Source: Burkholderiaceae bacterium
GTDB taxonomy: Bacteria; Pseudomonadota; Gammaproteobacteria; Burkholderiales; Burkholderiaceae_C
Length of the DNA stretch: 42,151 nucleotides
Assembly (NCBI GenBank): GCA_024709845.1
Contig: JANJVX010000195.1
Location: 1-42,151 of the forward strand
Direction: 5' to 3'
Shown: positions 8,748 through 17,186 of the stretch, piece after piece
Numbering within the stretch: the stretch's first letter is position 1
How the letters are laid out: each line of letters starts with the position of its first letter
Translations under genes and position numbers: made by a program
Notes under the pieces: model-generated
Databases searched by the model: none
Told to the model about the DNA's origin: nothing
What the model saw: the letters and a program-made list of their open reading frames with translations, nothing else

Positions 8748-10094
8748 ATGAACGCTATTAAATGGATAGCTGCTCGCGCTTTATTGGTAAGCGCTGGAGC
8801 GGTTTTTTATGCTCAATCCGCCTGGGCCTTGCTGCCCATCCAGCACTGGCAGGAGCCCAGCGGGGCGCGGGTCTGGCTGGTGGAGAGCCCGGCCATTCCG
8901 ATGGTGGATATCCAGATCGACTTCGACGCCGGCAGCCGCCGCGACCCGGCCGCGAAGGCCGGGCTGGCCCGTGCCGTGGCCAGCATGGTCTCCAAGGGGG
9001 TGCGCGCCGGGCGGGGGGCTGCGGCGCTGGATGAAAACGCCCTGGGTGAGGCCTGGGCCGATCTCGGGGGGCAGTTTGAGGCCAGCGCCGGCAACGATGC
9101 CCTGAGCTTTTCGCTGCGCTCGCTGACCGCCCCCGACCTGCTCGACAAGGCCGTCCACCTGGCCGCGCGCCAGATGGCCGAGCCCGCCTGGCCGCAGGAC
9201 GTGTGGGAGCGCGATCGCGCGCGCTGGAGTGCCTCCATCCGCGAGGCCGATACGCGCCCCGGCACGGTGGCGGGCAAGGCCTATGCCGAGGCGGTGTATG
9301 GCACCCATCCGTATGGGCAGCGCGCCACCGAGGCGACCCTGGCGCGCATCCAGGTGGCCGATATGCAGCAGTTTCACGCCCGCTACCTCGATGTCTGCCG
9401 CGCGCGCGTGCACATCGTGGGCGCGGTCGAGCGCGCACAGGCGCGCCTGCTGGTGGCGGCCTTGCTGTCGCGCCTGCCCGCGGCCAGCCGCTGCGAACCC
9501 CTGCCCGCCGTGCCCGAGGTGCAGGCGCTGGCGGCCCCGGTGCAGAAGGACATTGCTTTTGCCTCGGCGCAGTCGCATGTGCTCATCGGCCAGCCCGGCT
9601 TCAAGCGCAGCGACCCGGACTTTCTCGCGCTGCTGGTGGGCAACCACATCCTGGGCGGTGGCGGCTTTGTCTCGCGCCTGACGGAAGAGGTGCGCGAGAA
9701 GCGCGGCCTGAGTTACAGCGTCTACAGCGGCTTCGCCCCCGGCCTGCACGCGGGCGCCTTCACCGTCGGCCTGCAGACCCGGCCCGACCAGGCGGCGCAG
9801 GCCGTGCAGGTGGTGCGCGAGGTGCTGGAGCGTTTCGTGGCCGAGGGGCCCACCGAAGAGGAACTGCGCGCTGCCAAGGACAACCTGGTGGGCGGCTTTG
9901 CGCTGCGCATCGACAGCAACCGCAAGTGGCTGGGCCAGGTGGTGAACATTGCCGCCAACGGGCTGCCGCTCGACTATCTGGAGGGCTGGACAAAGCGCGT
10001 GGAGGCACTCACCGTGGCCGACATCCGCGCCGCCATGGCGCGCAAGCTCCAGCCCGCGCGCATGGTCACCGTGGTGCTGGGGGCCCAGCCATGA
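8748..10094 (+). CDS. M16-family peptidase homologue, non-catalytic partner subunit
   Basis: A 448-residue M16 homologue starting 23 bp after the catalytic subunit. The position of the HxxEH motif reads GLARAVASMVSKGV, so no zinc site is present. The C-terminal half keeps the family's substrate-chamber features (GGGGFVSRLTEEVREKRGLSYSVYSGF, the R/Y pair typical of non-catalytic M16 subunits). The signal peptide (cleavage near AWA-LLP, residues 25-27) has an unusual origin: codons 3-22 coincide with a copy of the dispersed repeat at 8754-8812. The gene ends in an ATGA overlap with rsmD. Heterodimer formation with the preceding protein is inferred from known alpha/beta M16 pairs. Confidence 0.88.
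   Translation: MNAIKWIAARALLVSAGAVFYAQSAWALLPIQHWQEPSGARVWLVESPAIPMVDIQIDFDAGSRRDPAAKAGLARAVASMVSKGVRAGRGAAALDENALGEAWADLGGQFEASAGNDALSFSLRSLTAPDLLDKAVHLAARQMAEPAWPQDVWERDRARWSASIREADTRPGTVAGKAYAEAVYGTHPYGQRATEATLARIQVADMQQFHARYLDVCRARVHIVGAVERAQARLLVAALLSRLPAASRCEPLPAVPEVQALAAPVQKDIAFASAQSHVLIGQPGFKRSDPDFLALLVGNHILGGGGFVSRLTEEVREKRGLSYSVYSGFAPGLHAGAFTVGLQTRPDQAAQAVQVVREVLERFVAEGPTEEELRAAKDNLVGGFALRIDSNRKWLGQVVNIAANGLPLDYLEGWTKRVEALTVADIRAAMARKLQPARMVTVVLGAQP
8754..8812 (+). repeat. Dispersed repeat, copy 2, inside the second M16 gene
   Basis: The sequence GCTATTAAATGGATAGCTGC, then GCGCTTTATTGGTAAGCGCT and GGAGCGGTTTTTTATGC, matches copies 1 and 3 of this element. It is translated as residues 3-22 (AIKWIAARALLVSAGAVFYA) of the M16 partner subunit and supplies the hydrophobic core of its signal peptide. 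Confidence 0.8.
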
Positions 10095-10753
10095 GCCGGC
10101 GCCTCACGCCCGCGCAGGCCGCCGCCGCCATGCGCCAGCCCCCTGCGGCCGCGCCTGCGGCGGCCCCCCAAAAACCCAAGAAGCCGCCAGCGCCGCAGGG
10201 CACGGGCGAGGTGCGCATCATTGGCGGCCAGTGGAAGCGCACGCGCTTGCCGGTGCCGCAACTGCCCGGCCTGCGCCCCACGCCTGACCGCGTGCGCGAG
10301 ACGCTGTTCAACTGGCTGGGCCAGGACCTGACCGGCTGGCGCTGCCTCGATGCCTTTGCCGGCACCGGCGCGCTGGGGCTGGAGGCGGCCTCGCGCGGTG
10401 CGGCCAGCGTGCAACTGGTGGAGCAGGACGCGGGCCTGGTCGCCCGGCTGGGCCAGTTGTGCCAGCGCCTGCAGGCCAAGGCCGTGCAGGTGCGGCGTGG
10501 AGACGGCATGGCGGCGCTGCAGCAGTGCGCGCCGGCCAGCCAGGACCTGATCTTCCTCGACCCGCCGTTTGAAAGCCCGCTGTTCCAGTCCGCGCTGCAG
10601 GCCGCCGCCCGCGCGCTGGCCCCCAAGGGCTTTGTCTACCTGGAGGCGCCCACGCAGTGGACTGCCGAGACGCTGGCGCCGCTGGGCCTGGCGCCGCACC
10701 GCCACCTGAAGGCCGGCGCGGTGCATGCGCACCTGTTGCAGCCGCTGACCTGA
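10091..10753 (+). CDS. rsmD: RsmD, 16S rRNA (guanine-966-N2)-methyltransferase
   Basis: A 220-residue SAM-dependent RNA methyltransferase that modifies G966 of 16S rRNA. Visible motifs are RIIGGQWKRTRLPVP, GLRPTPDRVRETLFNWL, the SAM-binding CLDAFAGTGALGLEAASRGA and the catalytic LIFLDPPFESP. It has an extra N-terminal Ala/Pro/Lys-rich tail of about 38 residues before the core. The start ATG overlaps the preceding stop (ATGA, 10091-10094), so it is translationally coupled to the M16 pair, an arrangement familiar from Burkholderiales. coaD follows after a repeat-containing spacer of 89 bp. Confidence 0.94.
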   Translation: MSRRLTPAQAAAAMRQPPAAAPAAAPQKPKKPPAPQGTGEVRIIGGQWKRTRLPVPQLPGLRPTPDRVRETLFNWLGQDLTGWRCLDAFAGTGALGLEAASRGAASVQLVEQDAGLVARLGQLCQRLQAKAVQVRRGDGMAALQQCAPASQDLIFLDPPFESPLFQSALQAAARALAPKGFVYLEAPTQWTAETLAPLGLAPHRHLKAGAVHAHLLQPLT

Positions 10754-10756
10754 ATT

Positions 10757-10813
10757 GCTATTGATTAAATAGCTGCTTGCGCTTATTGGCAGAGCGCTAG
10801 AGCCGTTTTTTGC
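10757..10813 (+). repeat. Dispersed repeat, copy 3, between rsmD and coaD
   Basis: The sequence GCTATTGATTAAATAGCTGC, then TTGCGCTTATTGGCAGAGCG and CTAGAGCCGTTTTTTGCA, fills most of the rsmD-coaD gap. It is the same orientation as copy 2 and ends about 18 bp before the coaD ribosome binding site. GCGCTTATTGGCAGAGCGC can form a short hairpin, and the T-run after it gives a terminator-like look. Confidence 0.8.
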
Positions 10814-10842
10814 ATTATTTTTCGCTCCACAGGAATCCGTCC

Positions 10843-11331
10843 ATGACCCAGAACGTTCTTGCCGTCTACCCCGGCACCTTCGACCCGATCACGCTGGGCC
10901 ATGAAGACCTGGTGCGCCGCACGGCGCAACTGTTCGACCGGGTGATCGTGGCCGTGGCCATCGCCCACCACAAGAAAACCCTGTTCACCCTGGACGAGCG
11001 CATGGACATGGCCCGCGAGGCGCTGCGCGACTGCCCGCAGGTGAGCGTGGAACCCTTCGAGGGCCTGGTGACCGAGTTCACCGCCGCGCGCGGTGGCTCG
11101 GCCATGGTGCGTGGCCTGCGCTCGGGCACCGACTTTGACTACGAATTCCAGCTCGCGGGCATGAACCGTGCGCTGATGCCGCGCATCGAGACGGTGTTCC
11201 TCACGCCCAGCAGCCAGTACCAGTTCATCAGCAGCACGCTGGTGCGAGAGATCGCCACGCTGGGGGGGGATGTGACGCAGTTCGTCTCACCCGTGGTGCA
11301 CGCACGGCTGATGGACAAGCTGGGGCGCTGA
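10843..11331 (+). CDS. coaD: CoaD, phosphopantetheine adenylyltransferase
   Basis: A 162-residue cytosolic enzyme that transfers AMP from ATP to 4'-phosphopantetheine, the penultimate CoA step. Nucleotidyltransferase motifs are intact: YPGTFDPITLGHEDLVRR (TxGH), MVRGLRSGTDFDYEFQLAGMNR and ISSTLVREI. The length matches the family. The start at 10843 (MTQNVLAVYPG) has AGGAA upstream; an 11-codon upstream extension to 10810 is in frame but begins in the repeat and is not part of the family. The gene is convergent with the REC-EAL gene, with a 14-bp perfect palindrome over its stop codon. Confidence 0.96.
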   Translation: MTQNVLAVYPGTFDPITLGHEDLVRRTAQLFDRVIVAVAIAHHKKTLFTLDERMDMAREALRDCPQVSVEPFEGLVTEFTAARGGSAMVRGLRSGTDFDYEFQLAGMNRALMPRIETVFLTPSSQYQFISSTLVREIATLGGDVTQFVSPVVHARLMDKLGR

Positions 11332-11343
11332 GAACCGGTTCTC
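11330..11343. repeat. Perfect 14-bp palindrome at the coaD stop codon
   Basis: GAGAACCGGTTCTC is fully self-complementary and overlaps the last two bases of coaD. It lies in the 31-bp gap between coaD and the convergent REC-EAL gene. Without a loop or T-run it is not a classical terminator. Confidence 0.6.
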
Positions 11344-11362
11344 GGAACCTGTTGACGTTCTC

Positions 11363-13105
11363 TCAGGCCAGACTCGCACGTTCGGGTCGATATCCGGCAA
11401 AAAAGCGTTCTGCCTCGGGGGCAGGTACGGGGCGGCTGCACAGATAGCCCTGGAACTGCTCGCAGCCGAGCTGGCGAAGAAGCTCCAGTTGTTCGCGGTG
11501 TTCGACCCCTTCGGCGATCACATGCATGCCAAAGCTGTGCGCCATGGCGATGATGGCCCGGGTGATGGCCACGTCGCCCGCATCTCCGGGAATGTTGCGC
11601 ACAAAGCCCTGGTCGATCTTCAGGGCGTCGAGTGGATAGCGCTTGAGGTAGGACAGGCTGGAATAGCCGGTCCCAAAGTCGTCCATCGACAGTTGCACGC
11701 CCAGGGCCTTGCAACCCTGCATCAGGCCCAGGGTGCTGGTTACGCTGTGCAGGGCGATGCTTTCGGTCACTTCCAGCTCCAGCACGTGGGGGGGGAGCCC
11801 TGTGTCGTGCAGTACGGTGCGCACCAGGGAGGGCAGGTCCTCGCGGGCAAACTGGCGCACCGACAGATTGACGGCTACATGGAAATCATCGCGCCCCTGG
11901 CTGCGCACCCATTGCGCCGCCTGCGCAGCCGCGGTGCGCAGCACCCATTCGCCGATGGGGATGATGACGTCGCTTTCTTCGGCCACGGGGATGAATTCCC
12001 CGGGTGAAACCCAGCCAAGCTCCGGGTGCTGCCAGCGCAGCAAGGCTTCAAAACCCACGAGCGCGCCATCGCTGATGCGGATCTGTGGCTGGTAGAACAG
12101 GCGCAGTTCGCCCTGGTCCAGCGCCCTGTGCAGGGCGTTGTTCAGGCGCAAGCGGCGCACGACCTGCTGGGACTGTGCCGCGTCAAAAAGTTGCCAGCTT
12201 CCGGGGCCGCGGGGTTTGGCGTGGTACAGCGCCGCCTCGGCCTGGCCGACCAGCGTGGCGTGCTGGATCTCGCTGTCCTGGTGTTCGCTGGCACCGGCGC
12301 AGGCGCTCAGGAAAAGGTTTTGCCCATTGACCTCCAGCGGTTGCGTGACTGCGGCGAGGATGGCCTGCACGCGCTGGATCAGTGCATCGGGCTCCAGATC
12401 GGCAAGGCAGACCAGGAACAGGTCGCCCGAGAGGCGGCCGACAAATCCATGCTCGGGGGGGTGGGTGAATGGCAGCTGTTGCACCAGTGCGCACAGGCGT
12501 TGTGCCGTCTCGCGCAGCACGGTGTCGCCTGCGGGGCGGCCCAGGGATTCGTTGATCTTGGCAAAGCCATGCAGGCCCACGCACACCACGGCGCAGCCCC
12601 GCCCGTTTTCGCGGCTGCGCTGCAGCACCTGGGCCATTTGCGCCTCGAAGGCTTCTTTCAGGGGCAGGGCGGTCAGCGCATCCAGTCCGCCGCCGGCGGC
12701 GGCCGCACTGTGCAGGTGGGCCTGCGCCAGGCGAAGGCTGGCGCTGCGCGCCAGGCGGCTCTGCAGGGTGGTGAGCAGTTCCTCGCGCTGGTAGGGCTTG
12801 GTGAGGTAGTCGTCGGCGCCCACGTTCATGCCGGCGCGGATGTCGCTGCGGTCGGCCTTGGCCGACAGCATGATGATGGGTGTGGTGCACAGTTGCATGT
12901 CCGTGCGCATGGCCTGCACCAGGCCGAATCCATCCAGGTGAGGCATCATCACGTCGGTGATGAGCAGGTCCGGCGTGTTCTGGCGTGCCAGGGCCAGGGC
13001 CTCGTTGCCATCGCTGGCGACCAAGACGTCATAGCCCTCCATTTCGAGCAGCCATTGCAGGTTTTGGCGCAGCGCGGGCTCGTCTTCTGCGATCAGGATT
13101 TTCAT
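11363..13105 (-). CDS. Receiver-(degenerate GGDEF)-EAL response regulator
   Basis: A 580-residue response regulator. The receiver (1-120) has acidic pocket residues ED, phosphoacceptor D51 (LLITDVMMPHLDG) and YLTKPY. A GGDEF-fold domain (about 145-310) has SGDLF at 226-230 in place of GGDEF and no RxxD site, so cyclase activity is unlikely. The EAL domain (about 330-575) has EALLRW at 353-358, the Asn of HVAVNLSVRQF and the MDDFGTGYSSLSYLKRYPLDALKIDQGF signature, so phosphodiesterase activity is expected. It is the last gene of a four-gene operon and its ATG overlaps the stop of the upstream kinase gene (ATGA, 13102-13105). It is the probable output of that phosphorelay, lowering c-di-GMP. 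Confidence 0.9.
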   Translation of the reverse strand: MKILIAEDEPALRQNLQWLLEMEGYDVLVASDGNEALALARQNTPDLLITDVMMPHLDGFGLVQAMRTDMQLCTTPIIMLSAKADRSDIRAGMNVGADDYLTKPYQREELLTTLQSRLARSASLRLAQAHLHSAAAAGGGLDALTALPLKEAFEAQMAQVLQRSRENGRGCAVVCVGLHGFAKINESLGRPAGDTVLRETAQRLCALVQQLPFTHPPEHGFVGRLSGDLFLVCLADLEPDALIQRVQAILAAVTQPLEVNGQNLFLSACAGASEHQDSEIQHATLVGQAEAALYHAKPRGPGSWQLFDAAQSQQVVRRLRLNNALHRALDQGELRLFYQPQIRISDGALVGFEALLRWQHPELGWVSPGEFIPVAEESDVIIPIGEWVLRTAAAQAAQWVRSQGRDDFHVAVNLSVRQFAREDLPSLVRTVLHDTGLPPHVLELEVTESIALHSVTSTLGLMQGCKALGVQLSMDDFGTGYSSLSYLKRYPLDALKIDQGFVRNIPGDAGDVAITRAIIAMAHSFGMHVIAEGVEHREQLELLRQLGCEQFQGYLCSRPVPAPEAERFFAGYRPERASLA

Positions 13106-14757
13106 GGTGTGCTCCCGGTGAGCGGCAAGGTGATGGTGAAGCAGCTTCCTGCGCCGACCTGACTTTGCAGCGTGATGGTGCCGCCATGGCGCTGCACCGC
13201 CTGCTGGACGATGGCCAGACCCAGCCCCGTGCCCGGAATGGCCCCCACGTTGCTGGCGCGCTGAAAGCCCTTGAACAGACCGGCCTGGTCGGCCTCGGGG
13301 ATGCCAATGCCCTGGTCGCTCACCACGATCTCCAGGTTGTGGGCTTTCTGGCGCGCGCGCAGCAGGATGTTGCCGCCCTGGGGGGAGTACTTGAGTGCAT
13401 TGGTCAGCAGATTGCTCAAAATGTGGCGCAGCAACCCTGCATCGAGCAGGTGGGTTTGGGTCTCTTCGGGCAAGTCCAGTTGCCACTGGACGCGTTGGTA
13501 GGCCGTGGTCATGGCGCTGCGCAGCTCGTCCAGCAGCGACTGGCAAAACGGCGCCAGGGCCATGGGGGCCGGGCGAAATTCCAGCTGGCCTGCATCATGC
13601 CGCCCGATGAGCAGCACGTTGTCGAGCAGGTGCGTCATGCGCTGCACGGCATCCTCAATTTTGTCCAGGGTGGTCTGCTTCTGCAGGGCTGTCATGCGCG
13701 CCTCGTAGTGCTGCAGCAGTTCCACCGAGCCGTGGATGGTCGCCAGGGGGGTTCGGAATTCGTGCGACGCCATCGAGATGAACCGCGCCTTGAGGTTCGC
13801 GATTTCGACCTGGTTCTCGATGGCCTGGCGTTGTGCCGCCTCGGCGCGCAGGCGGGCTGTGGCATCCACCACGAACATCAGCGTGGCAGGGCGCCCTTCC
13901 CACTCCAGGGTGACGGCCGAGAGTTCGAGCGAACGGACTTCGCCGGACGGGGTGACGATCCGGAAGCCATAGTGCTCTTCGACCGGCTCGCCATGCAGGC
14001 GCCGCTGGTGGCGATCGATCATGGCGGATACGTCTTCGGGGTGAACGGTGGAGGTGAAGGGGTGGCTGAGCAGGTATTCGTGTGAATATCCGACAATGCG
14101 TTCGAGCGCCGGATTGACAAAGACCATGTGTCCGTCCTGCACCACCACCACGCCAACGCCGACCTTTTCGATCACGCTGCGGTAGCGCTCCTCGGATTTG
14201 CGCAGCGCATCCAGGGCTTGGTGGCGTTCGATGGCGCTGCCCAATTGGTGCGCGACGAAGTTCAGGATGTCCGCGTCTTCGGGGGTGTAGAACTGCGTTC
14301 CGCTGTAGTCCTGCACCGCCACCACGCCGCCGATGCGTCCGCGGATGGTGATGGGAACGCCCAGCCAGGAGTTGAAGCTGGCGTCTCCGCGCACGCTGGT
14401 CACTTCTCCGCTGTGTGCCAGCCGGGCAAGGCGCTCTTGGTCGACGATCTGGGGTTGCCCGGTGCGCAGGACGAAATCCGTCAACCCCCGGCGCACCGGG
14501 ACATTGCTCTGCTGCAAGGCATTGCCGTCGCGTTCATCCACATAGTAGGGGAAGTGGTTGGTTTGCTGCGTAGCGTTGTGCAGGCACACATAGCAATTGG
14601 GAGCGTGGATCAGTTCGGCCAGCAGGAAGTGGATGTCGCGCAAGAAGTCGTGCAGGGTCAGCCCGGCGCTGGCGCGCTCGGCCATGCGGAAGAACACGTT
14701 CTGCAGCAGGGCAGCGCGCAGCGCGTCGGCGGAAGGGGGTGGGGTGGTTTCCGTCAT
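13102..14757 (-). CDS. GAF-PAS sensor histidine kinase (soluble)
   Basis: A 551-residue histidine kinase without membrane helices. A GAF domain (about 15-180: ASAGLTLHDFLRDIHFLLAE ... DFVLRTGQPQIVD ... WLGVPITIRGRIGGVVAVQD) is followed by a PAS domain (about 190-310). HisKA carries H332 in SHEFRTPL, and the HATPase domain has NLLTNALKYSP (N box), SDQGIGIP and GTGLGLAIV (G boxes). It is a paralogue of the next upstream kinase over the kinase core. Both ends overlap neighbours by ATGA (13102-13105 and 14754-14757), so stoichiometric synthesis with the flanking proteins is likely. The GAF domain probably binds a small molecule; the ligand is unknown. Confidence 0.92.
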   Translation of the reverse strand: MTETTPPPSADALRAALLQNVFFRMAERASAGLTLHDFLRDIHFLLAELIHAPNCYVCLHNATQQTNHFPYYVDERDGNALQQSNVPVRRGLTDFVLRTGQPQIVDQERLARLAHSGEVTSVRGDASFNSWLGVPITIRGRIGGVVAVQDYSGTQFYTPEDADILNFVAHQLGSAIERHQALDALRKSEERYRSVIEKVGVGVVVVQDGHMVFVNPALERIVGYSHEYLLSHPFTSTVHPEDVSAMIDRHQRRLHGEPVEEHYGFRIVTPSGEVRSLELSAVTLEWEGRPATLMFVVDATARLRAEAAQRQAIENQVEIANLKARFISMASHEFRTPLATIHGSVELLQHYEARMTALQKQTTLDKIEDAVQRMTHLLDNVLLIGRHDAGQLEFRPAPMALAPFCQSLLDELRSAMTTAYQRVQWQLDLPEETQTHLLDAGLLRHILSNLLTNALKYSPQGGNILLRARQKAHNLEIVVSDQGIGIPEADQAGLFKGFQRASNVGAIPGTGLGLAIVQQAVQRHGGTITLQSQVGAGSCFTITLPLTGSTP

Positions 14758-16646
14758 GTGGCCTCGTGCTGTGTGCCCAAGGGCAGCACCACCGTGAAGC
14801 GGGTACCGTGATTGACGGAGCTTTCCACTTCGATCCGCCCCTGGTGCAATTGCACGGCTGTCTTGACGATGGCCAGCCCCAGGCCGGTGCCGGCGATGTG
14901 CCCCACGTTGCTGGCGCGGTGAAAGCTGTCGAACAAGTGATCGATTTCCGCAGCAGGGATGCCAATGCCCTGGTCCTGCACCACGAAGACCAGCTCCTTG
15001 TTGTTTGGGGCATGTGCCGTGAATCGAATTTCCCCGCCCTGGGGCGAGTATTTGAAGGCGTTGGTGAGCAGGTTGGAAAAAATGTGGCGCAGCAGCTTTT
15101 CGTCGGCCAGCACCGGTTCCGGCAGAAGGCTCCAGTCGGTGTGCAGTGTGCACTGGGAACTGCGCCACTGGGCCTGGACATCGTCCACCAGGGTTTGGCA
15201 CCAGGTTTTCAGATTCAGGGGGGCGGGCTTGAATTCGAGCATGCCTGCGTCGGAGCGTCCCAGCATCAGCACACGGTCCAGCATGTGGGTCATGCGGTGC
15301 ACGCTGTCCTGGATGGTGTGCAGGACGTCCTGGCGATCCTTGCCGGAAAGGCGCTCGCTGTAATGTGTGAGCAGCTCGACGGAGGAAAGAATGGCTGCCA
15401 ACGGGGTACGGAATTCGTGGCTGGTCATGGCCACAAAGCGTGAGCGCAGCTCATTCAGCTCCTTTTGCTGGGCCAGCGCCCGGTGGGTCTCCAGTTCGGC
15501 CTGCCGCCGTTCGGTGATGTCCAGCAGCGTCCAGATCACACCGGCGTCGGGCTGGAAGGGTTCCACGCATTGGCCATCCATTTGGACCCACAGCATGCGT
15601 CCATCGCAGCGGCGCAGGGCGCGCTCGTGGGAATAGGTGCTGTGTGCGGCCAGTGCGGCGTGCTGAATGCGGCCCAGTTCCTCCCATTCGGTATGGCTGT
15701 CGTACAGAAACTCCGTGCTTTTTCCCAGCAGCTGAGTGTCTGTGTAGCCCAGCATGTCGGCAATGCGCCGGTTGGTCCACTGGATCGTCCGGCCCTTGAC
15801 CAGCGCCATGCCGACCAGGGCTGTATTCAAAAGTGCTTCGCGTTCGGCCCAGGTCCGCTGCAATGCGGCATCGGCCACCTTGCGCTCGGTAATATCGGAA
15901 AAAAAGGTCAGGGTGGCGCCTGCGCCGTCCCAGGGGACCAGGGTCACACCGATGTCGAGCCATCGCACCATGCCGTCCGGCATGAGCAGACGAATCTCGT
16001 AGCGGTTGGGTACATCTTCTCCGGCGAGGCGCCGACGTCTGCGTTCGTCGACCATCGCACGGTCATCCGGATGGATGAGATGCAAATAGCCCTTGCGCAT
16101 CAGCTCTTCCTTGTCCATGTGCAAGAGCTCGGCGGCCCGCCGGTTGACGAATGCGAAATGCCCGTCCTGAACCACGAGCATGCCTTCGCCTGAGTGCTCG
16201 ACCACCAGGCGGTAACGCTCTTCCGAATGCCGCAGCGCCTCGACCATGGCGCGCTGTTCGGTCACTTCGGTGAAATAGGTGAGGGTGGCAGGTTTCCCCT
16301 CCCAGGGCACGACCCGGGGGCGTACGCTGAGCCAGCGCACCACGCCGTCCTGCCCAATGTGGCGCAGTTCCTCGTTGGCATGGGGATCGGGGTGGCTCTG
16401 CAGTGCGGCGCGCAGTGCCAGGGCGCGGGGCTGGTCTTCCGGATGCAGCCAGACCACGGGATCGGCCCCCATGAGCTTGTGAAGGGGGATGCGCAAGATG
16501 TCGACCGCCATGCGGTTGGCGAACACCACCCGGTCGTCCTGCACCACGAACAAGCCCTCTGCCAGGTTTTCGACCACCTGGCGGCATTGCTCCTGCGAGT
16601 TGTAGCCGGGCAGGTCGACCGAGGAGGTGGTGGAGGGGCTGGTCAT
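14754..16646 (-). CDS. Triple-PAS sensor histidine kinase (soluble)
   Basis: A 630-residue kinase with three consecutive PAS/PAC units (about 20-135, 140-260, 265-385) and no transmembrane segment. The PAC-type endings are TYFTEVTEQR, TFFSDITERK and WTLLDITERR. HisKA has H410 in SHEFRTPLAAI, and the HATPase domain has NLLTNAFKYSP, VVQDQGIGIP and GTGLGLAIV. Its kinase core resembles the GAF-PAS kinase encoded immediately downstream, with shared LRHI.SNLLTNA.KYSPQGG and F.RASNVG.I.GTGLGLAIV, which suggests tandem duplication followed by a change of sensor domains. It follows the receiver gene by 83 bp and overlaps the next kinase by four bases. Confidence 0.92.
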   Translation of the reverse strand: MTSPSTTSSVDLPGYNSQEQCRQVVENLAEGLFVVQDDRVVFANRMAVDILRIPLHKLMGADPVVWLHPEDQPRALALRAALQSHPDPHANEELRHIGQDGVVRWLSVRPRVVPWEGKPATLTYFTEVTEQRAMVEALRHSEERYRLVVEHSGEGMLVVQDGHFAFVNRRAAELLHMDKEELMRKGYLHLIHPDDRAMVDERRRRRLAGEDVPNRYEIRLLMPDGMVRWLDIGVTLVPWDGAGATLTFFSDITERKVADAALQRTWAEREALLNTALVGMALVKGRTIQWTNRRIADMLGYTDTQLLGKSTEFLYDSHTEWEELGRIQHAALAAHSTYSHERALRRCDGRMLWVQMDGQCVEPFQPDAGVIWTLLDITERRQAELETHRALAQQKELNELRSRFVAMTSHEFRTPLAAILSSVELLTHYSERLSGKDRQDVLHTIQDSVHRMTHMLDRVLMLGRSDAGMLEFKPAPLNLKTWCQTLVDDVQAQWRSSQCTLHTDWSLLPEPVLADEKLLRHIFSNLLTNAFKYSPQGGEIRFTAHAPNNKELVFVVQDQGIGIPAAEIDHLFDSFHRASNVGHIAGTGLGLAIVKTAVQLHQGRIEVESSVNHGTRFTVVLPLGTQHEAT

Positions 16647-16729
16647 TGTGTCGGGTGGGTGAGGTGTGCGGCGCGATTCAGGCGCGCTTTCGTGGGGGTG
16701 TGGGCAAGGCAGGTGGGTTCACGCCCTCT

Positions 16730-17125
16730 TCAGGCCGCGTGCGGGGTCTGTGTAGGGCGCAGTGCCCGGGTGATGCGCTCTTGCAGCAGGGCGGCCGAGA
16801 ACGGTTTGACAATGAAATCGCTGATCCCTGAGGCCAGTGCAATGCGAACCTGGTCGACGGCGTTTTCCCCGGTGATCATGATGAACGGCAGATGCTGCGT
16901 TTTGGGGTTCTCGCGCACACGCAGCAACAACTCCAGTCCATCGATTTTGGGCATGTTCCAGTCGCACAGGACCAGGTCGTAGTGCAGGGTGCACAGCGCT
17001 TCCCATGCTTCCTGGCCATTGTGTGCCGCAGTGACCTGGTGGTAGCCCATGGCGCGGAGCAGGCGGCACTGGGTGTCGCGCATGATTTGCTGGTCCTCGG
17101 CCAGCAGGATCCTGGTTTCGTGCAT
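16730..17125 (-). CDS. Single-domain response regulator (CheY-like receiver)
   Basis: A 131-residue stand-alone receiver. AED gives the acidic pocket, D55 in DLVLCDWNMPKIDG is the phosphoacceptor, T is in IMITGEN and K in FIVKPFS. No output domain is present. It is the first gene of the minus-strand operon with the two kinases and the REC-EAL protein, so it could act as a phosphate sink, an intermediate in a phosphorelay, or a CheY-like effector. The start at 17125 is chosen because GAGGAAG lies seven bases upstream; the frame continues upstream to 17188 without support. A strong promoter lies 62-91 bp upstream. Confidence 0.92.
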   Translation of the reverse strand: MHETRILLAEDQQIMRDTQCRLLRAMGYHQVTAAHNGQEAWEALCTLHYDLVLCDWNMPKIDGLELLLRVRENPKTQHLPFIMITGENAVDQVRIALASGISDFIVKPFSAALLQERITRALRPTQTPHAA

Positions 17126-17186
17126 CGTTGCTTCCTCATCCGTGGCTGGGGCATGGCCGCCGAAGTCGCAAAGGGGTGGTAGCGGC

